In this document: one piece after another, positions 1-5,761 of the stretch
How positions within the stretch are numbered: position 1 is the first letter of the stretch
Layout: each line of letters begins with the position of its first letter
Source: Tissierellia bacterium
Lineage (GTDB): Bacteria; Bacillota_A; Clostridia; Tissierellales; Peptoniphilaceae
Reading direction: 5' to 3'
Assembly: GCA_012513395.1 (NCBI GenBank)
Contig: JAAZCH010000275.1
Coordinates: 1 to 8,213 of the forward strand
DNA length: 8,213 nt
The notes under the pieces: model-generated
The model's input: the letters and a program-made list of their open reading frames with translations, nothing else
Database searches by the model: none
Told to the model about the DNA's origin: nothing
Made by a program: the position numbers and the translations under genes

Positions 1-744
1 ATGGGGAAACTTAAAGGAAAGGTAGCAATTGTAACTGGTTCAACTTCAGGAATGGGTAGAGATACTGCATTTTTACTAGCAGGAGAAGGTGCTAAAGTTG
101 TAATAGTTGGTAGAAGAGAAGATAGAGCTAAAGAAGTAGTAGAAAAAATTAAATCTGATGGCGGAGAAGCTATGTACGTTGTAGCAGATATGACCAACGA
201 TGAAGATGTAGCGAATATCGTAGACAAAACTGTAGAAGAATTTGGAACAGTAGACATTCTATTTAACAATGCGGGAATAATCACTTATAAAGACACCCAA
301 ACCATTGACAAGGAAGAATGGAATAGAGTTTTCCAAGTTAACGTATATGCGCCATTATTGTTAGCTCAAAAAGTAGCTCCAATAATGAAAGAAAAAGGAG
401 CAGGTCATATTGTCAACACTTCTTCAGTAGCTGGAACTGCAGCACGCTGGGGAGTTTCTGCATACACTGCATCCAAACATGCTATGAATGGACTTACAAG
501 AGCATTAGCTAGAGATTTGGGACCTGAAATTAGAGTAAATGCTATTCTTCCAGGTGCTATCCAAACTGAAATGCTAGATTCTGCCGGAGGCGCAGATGCA
601 GTTGAGCCAATGAGACTGATGAGCCCACTTCAGAGATTAGGCACAGGCAATGATATAGGAAATGTAGTATTGTTCTTAGTTACAGAACAATCAGCATTTT
701 TGACTGGCCAATTAATTAGAGTTGACGGCGGCATAGACTGTTAA
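1..744 (+). CDS. Short-chain dehydrogenase/reductase (SDR), classical type
   Basis: This 247-residue protein has the length and motifs of a classical SDR, a soluble Rossmann-fold NAD(P)-dependent oxidoreductase. Visible motifs are the cofactor glycine motif TGSTSGMG (12-19), NNAG (89-92), Asn114, Ser142, and the YTASK motif with Tyr155 and Lys159; the last four form the Asn-Ser-Tyr-Lys catalytic tetrad. The end of the second strand reads VGRRE (36-40). Arginines here, in place of an aspartate, favour NADP(H); this is inference. The C-terminal GQLIRVDGG (236-244) is typical of FabG/glucose-dehydrogenase-like members. The substrate cannot be told from sequence, since 3-oxoacyl-ACP reductase, sugar or alcohol dehydrogenase would look alike. 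The start codon is the first base of the window, so its ribosome binding site is not visible. The residues after it (MGKLKGKVAIVTG) are a normal SDR N-terminus, so the gene is probably complete. No fatty-acid synthesis genes flank it, which makes the fabG role unproven. Confidence 0.93.
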   Translation: MGKLKGKVAIVTGSTSGMGRDTAFLLAGEGAKVVIVGRREDRAKEVVEKIKSDGGEAMYVVADMTNDEDVANIVDKTVEEFGTVDILFNNAGIITYKDTQTIDKEEWNRVFQVNVYAPLLLAQKVAPIMKEKGAGHIVNTSSVAGTAARWGVSAYTASKHAMNGLTRALARDLGPEIRVNAILPGAIQTEMLDSAGGADAVEPMRLMSPLQRLGTGNDIGNVVLFLVTEQSAFLTGQLIRVDGGIDC

Positions 745-768
745 GATTAAAATCATATTGTAGATTTA

Positions 769-810
769 AAATTGAACCCTAAGTTTTCAAAAATTATGGG
801 TTCAATTTTT
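769..810 (+). terminator. Intrinsic terminator after the SDR gene
   Basis: AAATTGAACCC (769-779) is perfectly complementary to GGGTTCAATTT (798-808), giving an 11-bp stem with an 18-nt loop, followed by U residues to 810. It starts 24 nt after the SDR stop codon. The stem is AT-rich and the loop is large, so some read-through into the peroxiredoxin is possible. Confidence 0.75.
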
Positions 811-844
811 AAATAAAATATAACAAAAATTTAGGAGGAAAAAC

Positions 845-1294
845 ATGATTAAAATAGGCGATATGGCACCAGATTTTGAATTAGAAGATCAAGAGGGAAA
901 AAAAGTAAAACTATCAGATTTGAAAGGGAAAAGAGTATTAATTTCTTTTCATCCTCTTGCATGGACGCCAGTATGCATTGACCAGATGAGAGCTTTGGAA
1001 AGCCACTATAAAGAAATAAAGAAAAAAGGAGTAGATGCGGTATTGGGAATTTCTGTGGATCCTCAGCCGAGCAAGGGTGTGTGGGCTCATTCATTAGGAT
1101 TGGAAGAAATTAAGATACTTGCAGATTTCGAACCTAAAGGTAAAATGGCTAAAGATTACGGTCTATACAACGAAGATTTTGGAACTAGTCAAAGAGCTAA
1201 TGTGTTGGTAGACGAAGAAGGAAAAGTAGCTTGGGTAAAAAAATACAAAATGCCAGAATTACCTGATATAGACGAAGTATTGGAAAATATCTAA
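845..1294 (+). CDS. Peroxiredoxin (AhpC/TSA family), one-cysteine type
   Basis: This 149-residue thioredoxin-fold peroxidase probably reduces hydrogen peroxide and organic hydroperoxides in the cytoplasm. It opens with the family pattern GDMAPDFELEDQEGKKVKLSDLKGK (5-29). The active site lies in FHPLAWTPVC (35-44): Pro37, Thr41 and peroxidatic Cys44 match the PxxxTxxC signature, and Arg117 in the SQRANVLVD segment fits the conserved active-site arginine. Cys44 is the only cysteine in the protein. No resolving cysteine is available within the chain, so an external thiol reductant is expected (inference). The length matches the short BCP/AhpE-like members rather than 2-Cys AhpC (about 187 residues). 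A strong AGGAGG (833-838) lies 6 nt before the ATG. No convincing -35 was seen between the upstream hairpin and the gene. A TATAAC at 819-824 could be a -10, or the gene could depend on read-through. Confidence 0.92.
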   Translation: MIKIGDMAPDFELEDQEGKKVKLSDLKGKRVLISFHPLAWTPVCIDQMRALESHYKEIKKKGVDAVLGISVDPQPSKGVWAHSLGLEEIKILADFEPKGKMAKDYGLYNEDFGTSQRANVLVDEEGKVAWVKKYKMPELPDIDEVLENI

Positions 1295-1320
1295 ATTTAA
1301 AATATGTATTTTATTATATT

Positions 1321-1380
1321 AAATAATAGAATGACTCAATGTGATGTGAAAACTAAAGCACAGGAGTCATTCTATTATTT
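1321..1380. terminator. Bidirectional terminator, 17-bp perfect inverted repeat
   Basis: The arms at 1321-1337 and 1364-1380 are exact reverse complements (17 bp; the inner half reads GAATGACTC and GAGTCATTC). The 26-nt loop can form a further TGTG/CACA helix (1340-1343 with 1359-1362). The outer part of each arm is A/T-only, so each strand ends in a U-rich tail, and a second T-run lies at 1389-1395. It sits between the convergent peroxiredoxin (+) and CPBP (-) genes, as expected for a shared terminator. Confidence 0.8.
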
Positions 1381-1401
1381 TAACGATATTTTTTTAGATT
1401 A

Positions 1402-2244
1402 TTAAAGTTTAAATTTATTATACAATTTTCGAATCACTTCTCCAATTACAAATACAATTACCGGCGCTCCAAAACTTATCAAGTAAATAATTGGCGACAA
1501 TTTATAGTCACCATGTCCATAAATTAATAAATTCGAAAAAGCATAAGCACTTTGGAGGGAGTGACTTACCATAGCTGCAACCATGGATCCAGTGAGCAAA
1601 TAGACCACACTAAATCCAGCGCTTGTAATAAAATATGCCAAGGTCATAACATTTATAGATAAATTGGCGACGTGAGGCAAAATAAAAGCAATTGCTGTAA
1701 TGGTGATGGCGGTAATTGCAGGAAGTCCAAAAATGGATTTGGACTTTGGAAAATGTTTTAACATTCCATCGTGAATCGAGCGAAGCATAATCCCACGATA
1801 AACAATCTCTTCAAAAATCGGTGCAAAAATTACGGTAGAGATTATCAAAATTAAATCTGAGAAAGAATTATTACCAAAGCCAGTATTAGTAAATTCAGCC
1901 TTAGCATCTGTAGTAATGCCACTTATTTTACTTAAAAAGAAAAATGATAAATGTGTTATGACAAAAACACTTAAAATAATTATTACATTTCTCTTACTCA
2001 AAGTCTTAGTGTCAAAGCCTAAGTCCATTGAAGTTGGAAACTTTTTCGAAATTAAAGTTACACAACCTAAACTGAACACTGCCATTATAATAAACTGCAA
2101 CAAAGGCGATAATTGGGCAACGCCATTAATGCCAGAGAGAAAGCTTACAAAAAAGGAAGCAACAAGCATACTTAAAAAGGGAAATATTGCGTACCAAATT
2201 TTCCAGTTTGTAGATTTTTCAGATAACATGTTTTTTATTTTCAT
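1402..2244 (-). CDS. CPBP family intramembrane protein (Abi/Rce1-like, putative glutamic protease)
   Basis: This 280-residue, strongly hydrophobic protein has about seven or eight predicted membrane segments, near residues 18-36, 47-66, 87-106, 129-145, 173-193, 197-218, 222-240 and 252-272. The CPBP (CAAX protease and bacteriocin-processing) motifs are present. The first is FEEIVYRG (144-151), the EExxxR motif with Glu145, Glu146 and Arg150. The second is FILPH (187-191), the FxxxH motif. The third is His228 in MVSHSLQSA. Family members include eukaryotic Rce1, bacterial MroQ and bacteriocin self-immunity proteins, but most bacterial members have no known substrate. No bacteriocin or peptide-pheromone gene is visible nearby, so no specific role is assigned. 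The start is supported by AGGAGG (complement of 2253-2258), 8 nt from the ATG. The gene is monocistronic as far as visible, lying between its own shared terminator and the superoxide dismutase terminator. A TATGAT (complement of 2273-2278) may be its -10, without a good -35. Confidence 0.9.
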   Translation of the reverse strand: MKIKNMLSEKSTNWKIWYAIFPFLSMLVASFFVSFLSGINGVAQLSPLLQFIIMAVFSLGCVTLISKKFPTSMDLGFDTKTLSKRNVIIILSVFVITHLSFFFLSKISGITTDAKAEFTNTGFGNNSFSDLILIISTVIFAPIFEEIVYRGIMLRSIHDGMLKHFPKSKSIFGLPAITAITITAIAFILPHVANLSINVMTLAYFITSAGFSVVYLLTGSMVAAMVSHSLQSAYAFSNLLIYGHGDYKLSPIIYLISFGAPVIVFVIGEVIRKLYNKFKL

Positions 2245-2359
2245 GACGCATTCCTCCTAATAATTTTAAATTATCATATTCACAAAGATATATCAAATTT
2301 GTAAAGATTTTTACAGTTATTATTTATATATAAAATTAAACTGAGAAAATAAAAAACAC

Positions 2360-2388
2360 AAAAAAGCTGACGGTTTTATCCATCAGCT
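2360..2388 (-). terminator. Intrinsic terminator after superoxide dismutase
   Basis: Read on the - strand, AGCTGA (complement of 2383-2388) pairs with TCAGCT (complement of 2365-2370). An inner CC/GG helix and small loop lie between them, and a run of six U residues follows (complement of 2360-2365). It starts 8 nt after the sodA stop codon and separates sodA from the CPBP gene. Confidence 0.82.
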
Positions 2389-2396
2389 CAGTTATC

Positions 2397-2999
2397 TTAT
2401 TTATTTGTAAATCTTTTTTCTGCAACGTCCCAGTTGACTACTTTCCACCAATTTTTAAGATATTCAGGTCTTCTGTTTTGGTATCTTAGATAGTAAGCGT
2501 GTTCCCAAACGTCATTTCCAATAACAACCTTTTGGCCATCGCTAATTGGAGAATCTTGATTTGGATTAGAAACTATTTCTAATTTTCCATCCTTTTCAAC
2601 CAGATTTACCCAACCTGAACCGAATCTACCTGCTCCTGCAGCTTCAAACTTTTCTTTAAATTCGTCGAAAGATCCAAATGTTTCTTCTAATGCAGTTTTT
2701 AATTCACCTACTGGTTCATTAGAACCACCTGGTGTCATGGTTTCCCAAAATAGTGTATGGTTATAATGACCTCCGCCATTGTTTCTAACCGCTGTTCTTA
2801 TTGACTCAGGCAGAGATTCTAAATCTGTCAAAAGCTCTTCAAGAGTTTTTTCTGCAAATTCAGTTCCATCCACTGCTTTATTTAAATTATCCACATATGC
2901 TTGATGATGCTTTCCATGGTGGATTCTCATTGTTTCTTCATCTATTACTTCTTCCAGTGCATTGTAATCATATTTTAAGTCTTCTAATTTAAAAGTCAT
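2397..2999 (-). CDS. sodA: Superoxide dismutase, Mn-type (Fe/Mn family)
   Basis: This 200-residue protein is of standard length and catalyses superoxide dismutation to hydrogen peroxide and oxygen in the cytoplasm. All four metal ligands are seen: His27 ([11 protein letters not shown], 26-36), His81 ([11 protein letters not shown], 75-85), and Asp163 and His167 (DVWEHAYY, 163-170). The second-shell Tyr35 region and the NRRPEY segment (175-180) are also conserved. The metal type is read from Gly77 together with Gln148 in NPNQDSP. A glycine there, with the active-site glutamine in this C-terminal position, is the Mn-SOD pattern; Fe-SODs carry the glutamine near residue 77 instead. Cambialistic use cannot be excluded. 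The start is supported by AGGAGAAC (complement of 3004-3011) just before the ATG. A perfect -10 TATAAT lies upstream, with a weak possible PerR-like box over it. The hydrogen peroxide produced is a substrate for peroxiredoxins such as the one encoded at 845-1294, though the two genes are separate units. Confidence 0.96.
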   Translation of the reverse strand: MTFKLEDLKYDYNALEEVIDEETMRIHHGKHHQAYVDNLNKAVDGTEFAEKTLEELLTDLESLPESIRTAVRNNGGGHYNHTLFWETMTPGGSNEPVGELKTALEETFGSFDEFKEKFEAAGAGRFGSGWVNLVEKDGKLEIVSNPNQDSPISDGQKVVIGNDVWEHAYYLRYQNRRPEYLKNWWKVVNWDVAEKRFTNK

Positions 3000-3054
3000 A
3001 TTAGTTCTCCTTTATTTTTGGTTATGTAACTTAAAATATTCACTGTATTGATAA

Positions 3055-3069
3055 CTATTACTATTATAA
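3055..3069 (-). promoter_or_regulatory. sodA -10 box with a possible PerR/Fur-like site
   Basis: On the - strand a perfect TATAAT lies at the complement of 3063-3068, about 64 nt upstream of the sodA ATG. No good -35 was found at 16-18 bp spacing. The overlapping 15 bases read TTATAAT-A-GTAATAG, which match 11 of 14 specified positions of the PerR consensus (two 7-mers separated by one base). In such AT-rich DNA that score can arise by chance, so the operator is only a candidate. Confidence 0.4.
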
Positions 3070-3188
3070 CCTAAAATATTTTCTTTAAACATATTAATTA
3101 AAAATTTTCTTTTATTTTTTAGATTATATTTAATAATGATACTACAATTTATTTTTACATATACTAAACTTAAAAAGAATATTTTCCC

Positions 3189-3217
3189 TTGACTTTAAAA
3201 TAAATCAATGGTAGAGT
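3189..3217 (+). promoter_or_regulatory. Sigma-A-type promoter of the threonine operon
   Basis: The -35 TTGACT (3189-3194) and the -10 TAGAGT (3212-3217) are separated by exactly 17 bp. Transcription should start near 3224, about seven bases before the T-box stem I. The region upstream (3070-3188), shared with the divergent sodA promoter, is very AT-rich and holds no gene or other structure that I could recognise. Confidence 0.7.
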
Positions 3218-3223
3218 ATAAAA

Positions 3224-3440
3224 AAGCTTTGAAGAGGACAAGTAATTGATGGAATGCCTAAGAGAGGGAAATTCACCGGCTGAAAGATTTCCTGGACTAA
3301 AATTGACGAAAAACCACCTCTGAGCTCGCTATCAGAAATTAGTAAGATAGTGCGATGGTTCGTTATATTCTCACATTCACTATTTTAAGGTGGGAACGTG
3401 CGTAATTTTGCTCGTCCTTTTGGGGCGAGTTTTTTATTTT
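3224..3440 (+). ncRNA. T-box riboswitch leader, probable threonine specifier
   Basis: This tRNA-sensing transcription-attenuation leader precedes the threonine genes. Stem I is closed by AGAGG (3233-3237) pairing with CCTCT (3317-3321). The S-turn AGTA (3241-3244) faces GAA (3308-3310). The distal AGAGAGGG (3261-3268) and a perfect 6-bp helix, GGAAAT (3267-3272) with ATTTCC (3287-3292), enclose the conserved terminal loop. The specifier loop reads GAAAAACCA; ACC (3313-3315), a threonine codon followed by the usual purine, is the best specifier. A second hairpin is formed by 3327-3333 and 3346-3354. The T-box sequence AAGGTGGGAACGTGCG lies at 3387-3402 and carries UGGG (3391-3394) for the tRNA 3' end. 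AAGG (3387-3390) can pair with CCTT (3416-3419), which overlaps the terminator's 5' arm, so antiterminator and terminator are mutually exclusive. Uncharged tRNA-Thr should turn the operon on. The start is inferred from the promoter. Confidence 0.9.
3410..3440 (+). terminator. T-box leader intrinsic terminator
   Basis: CTCGTCC (3411-3417) pairs with GGGCGAG (3423-3429), including one G-U pair, across a 5-nt loop. The run TTTTTTATTTT (3430-3440) follows directly. It ends one base before the aspartate kinase ribosome binding site and competes with the antiterminator helix that uses 3416-3419. Confidence 0.9.
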
Positions 3441-3451
3441 AGGGGGAGATT

Positions 3452-4780
3452 ATGGATAATATAATAATTGCAAAATTTGGTGGTTCGTCACTATCCAATG
3501 GAGAACAATTTAAAAAGGTAAAAGATATCGTTTTAAGTAACCCGAATATTAAAGTAGTAGTGCCTTCAGCTCCAGGTAAAAATGAAGATGAAAAGCATAA
3601 AGTAACGGATTTACTACTCATGTGCCATCAATTGGGTTCACATAAACTGAACTTCGAAGAAGTTTTCAACATAGTTAGAAGACGATATATAGAAATAAAA
3701 AACGAATTAGGCTTAGAAATTGACATTGAAAAAGAAATGGATTTAATCAGTGAGGAGTTCAATAAGGGAAGAGATCAATCTTATTTTGCAAGTCGTGGTG
3801 AGTATTTAAATGGAAAACTCTTGGCAGATTATCTGGGATTTAAATTTTTGGATGCCAAAGAAGTTATTAGGATTTCTAACGGAAAACCAGATATGGAAAA
3901 GAGCAAAGAGCTCATCGCAAGTAAAATTGGTCCAGAAGATTATGTAGTAGTTCCAGGTTTTTACGGATTAAATGAAAAGGGCAAAATCGAAACCTTCTCT
4001 AGAGGTGGTTCAGATATTTCAGGTTCCATTTTAGCAGCAGGTATCAATGCAGAAAAATATGAAAACTGGACAGACGTGTCGGGATTTTATATAGCAGATC
4101 CAAAAATTGTAGGCGAAGGATTACCTATGGCTACTGTAACTTACAAAGAGCTTAGGGAACTGTCATACATGGGAGCTCCAGTTCTTCACGAGGAGGCTAT
4201 CTTTCCAATAAAGGATTTAGGAATTCCTATACAAATATTAAACACCAATAGCCCTGAGGATCCAGGAACCATGATTTTGCCAGATGAAATCGCAGGAGAT
4301 ACTAAAAGTGTAATAACTGGAATAGCAGGTAAAAAAGATTTTACAGTAATTCGTGTGGAGAAGGTATATATGTCAGAAGATTTATCATTTTATAGGAGAA
4401 TGACAAGTATATTCGAATCCAACGAAATAAATATAGAACATATGCCTACGAGTATCGATACAGTTTCATTTGTGGTACCAACAGTGCAAATTGAAGGAAA
4501 AGAAAGCAAAATTACTGGGGAGATCTCAATTTATTGCGACCCAGATGAAATAGTAGTAACCAAAGGAATGGCGATTATCGCTGTTGTAGGTAGAGGAATG
4601 GTTCGCGCAAAGGGAACAAGTGCTTTGTTATTTAGTGCTCTTGCTGAAGAGGGAGTAAACATTCGAATGATTAGTCAAGGCAGTGGGGAAATGAATATAA
4701 TCATTGGAGTTGAAAACGAAGACTTTGAAAAAGCGATTAACGGTATCTATAAAAAATTTGAGAAAGAAAATAAAATATAA
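3452..4780 (+). CDS. lysC: Aspartate kinase, monofunctional, with C-terminal ACT domains
   Basis: Aspartokinase phosphorylates L-aspartate with ATP, the first step toward threonine, lysine and methionine. The 442-residue chain begins with the kinase signature KFGGSS (8-13). SAPGK (39-43), SRGE (114-117), FSRGGSD (182-188) and WTDV (206-209) follow, covering the ATP and aspartate sites of the amino-acid-kinase domain (about 1-280). Two ACT regulatory domains are apparent at about 298-365 and 374-440, the second with MISQGSGEMNIIIGV (407-421). Length and the early VVVPSAPGK/KVTDLL region recall the Bacillus YclM (ThrD) class rather than the internally restarted LysC alpha/beta enzymes. The symbol lysC is therefore generic. 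The ligand sensed by the ACT domains (threonine, lysine or both) cannot be read from sequence. AGGGGGAG (3441-3448) precedes the ATG directly after the T-box terminator. It is the first gene of the operon, 21 nt ahead of hom. Confidence 0.95.
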   Translation: MDNIIIAKFGGSSLSNGEQFKKVKDIVLSNPNIKVVVPSAPGKNEDEKHKVTDLLLMCHQLGSHKLNFEEVFNIVRRRYIEIKNELGLEIDIEKEMDLISEEFNKGRDQSYFASRGEYLNGKLLADYLGFKFLDAKEVIRISNGKPDMEKSKELIASKIGPEDYVVVPGFYGLNEKGKIETFSRGGSDISGSILAAGINAEKYENWTDVSGFYIADPKIVGEGLPMATVTYKELRELSYMGAPVLHEEAIFPIKDLGIPIQILNTNSPEDPGTMILPDEIAGDTKSVITGIAGKKDFTVIRVEKVYMSEDLSFYRRMTSIFESNEINIEHMPTSIDTVSFVVPTVQIEGKESKITGEISIYCDPDEIVVTKGMAIIAVVGRGMVRAKGTSALLFSALAEEGVNIRMISQGSGEMNIIIGVENEDFEKAINGIYKKFEKENKI

Positions 4781-4801
4781 ATTTCATTGGAGGGAGAAAT
4801 A

Positions 4802-5752
4802 ATGATAAATCTAGGATTATTAGGATGCGGAACTGTGGGAAGTGGAGTATTGGAAATATTTAAAGAAAGAAAAGAGATATTAGAAAAATACCTTGGTGAA
4901 CCTATTGCAATTAAAAAAGTTCTAGTTAGAAATCTAGAAAATTACAAAGACAGAGACGATTTTCATATTTTTACTGACGATATATATAGCATCATCGATG
5001 ATGAAGAAATAGAAACGATTATAGAAGTAACAGGAAACATCGACAAAATATTTCCTGCAATGTTAAGAGCAATGGAAAATCAAAAAAATATCGTAACTGC
5101 CAACAAGGCTATGATTTCTAAGCATATGGAAGAGCTAATCGAATATGCAAATCATCACGATGTGAAATTTTATTACGATGCGGCAGTAGCGGGAGCGGTT
5201 CCAATTATTGAATCTATAAAGAATATAGCAAACCTAAATGAAGTTAAGTCTATAAAGGGAGTTTTAAACGGAACCTGCAATTTCATTTTATCCAGTATGG
5301 AGGAAGGGAAAGACTACAAATCTGCACTTCAAGAAGCCCAAGACATAGGATTTGCTGAAGCTGATCCTACTGATGATGTGGAAGGCTTTGACACTATGAG
5401 AAAACTGAGAATACTTTCTACTTTAGCATTTAAAGAAAAAGTTTCTGAAGAAGATATTAGTCTTAAGGGAATTACAGAAATATCCATAGAAGACATACAG
5501 GCACTAAATGAACGGGGAGAAAGATATAAATTAGTAGCGAGCGCATACAAAGAAAACGGAAAAATAATAGCAAAAGTCGAGCCGACTATAGTAAAAAAAG
5601 ATTCAGTTATTGGCGGATTAATTAATGGAGAAAATGCTATTGTTGTGGAAGGTGACAACTGCGGTAAATTAGTATTTAAAGGTCCAGGAGCTGGCGGAAG
5701 ACCCACAGGATTTGCAATACTAACAGACGTATTGAATATCTATAAAGATTAA
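4802..5752 (+). CDS. hom: Homoserine dehydrogenase, short form without ACT domain
   Basis: This NAD(P)H-dependent enzyme reduces aspartate-4-semialdehyde to homoserine. The 316-residue chain shows the Rossmann motif GCGTVG (8-13), TANK with Lys102 (99-102), NGTCN (156-160), and EADPTDDVEGFDTMRK (186-201). The last motif contains the catalytic-pair equivalents Asp197 and Lys201 (yeast Asp219/Lys223). The closing GPGAGGRPTGFAILTDV (294-310) completes the catalytic fold. The protein ends six residues later, whereas most bacterial enzymes continue for about 100 residues with an ACT domain that binds threonine. This resembles the fungal architecture. Threonine synthase starts 9 nt downstream, so no frameshifted ACT remnant is hidden after the stop. 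The ATG at 4802 is chosen because GGAGGGAG (4789-4796) lies just before it. A TTG at 4787 would put this ribosome binding site inside the gene. Confidence 0.95.
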   Translation: MINLGLLGCGTVGSGVLEIFKERKEILEKYLGEPIAIKKVLVRNLENYKDRDDFHIFTDDIYSIIDDEEIETIIEVTGNIDKIFPAMLRAMENQKNIVTANKAMISKHMEELIEYANHHDVKFYYDAAVAGAVPIIESIKNIANLNEVKSIKGVLNGTCNFILSSMEEGKDYKSALQEAQDIGFAEADPTDDVEGFDTMRKLRILSTLAFKEKVSEEDISLKGITEISIEDIQALNERGERYKLVASAYKENGKIIAKVEPTIVKKDSVIGGLINGENAIVVEGDNCGKLVFKGPGAGGRPTGFAILTDVLNIYKD

Positions 5753-5761
5753 GAGGAAAAA

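Noticed and set aside
1916..2260. Open frame of 114 codons on the + strand opposite the CPBP gene
   Set aside because: It lies wholly antisense to a well-supported membrane protein gene, has no ribosome binding site of note and no recognisable motif.
3051..3070. Tandem ACTATT copies and repeated ATAAC near the sodA promoter
   Set aside because: Two copies of a 6-mer in very AT-rich sequence are within chance; there is no array or conserved spacing.
3224..3440. Lysine riboswitch upstream of aspartate kinase
   Set aside because: A lysine riboswitch was expected for an aspartate kinase gene. The leader instead carries the T-box sequence AAGGTGGGAACGTGCG, AGTA/GAA and AGAGAGGG elements and lacks the lysine-aptamer core.
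4787..4801. TTG start for homoserine dehydrogenase, five residues upstream
   Set aside because: It would place the clear GGAGGGAG ribosome binding site inside the coding region. The ATG at 4802 begins exactly at the family's usual N-terminus.
5329..5706. Open frame of 125 codons on the - strand inside hom
   Set aside because: It is a shadow of the hom coding sequence; its serine/proline-rich composition is that expected of the antisense frame.
4781..5761. Short hom as a frameshifted or truncated pseudogene
   Set aside because: All catalytic motifs are intact, the fold closes normally, and thrC starts 9 nt after the stop with its own ribosome binding site, leaving no degenerate ACT remnant.
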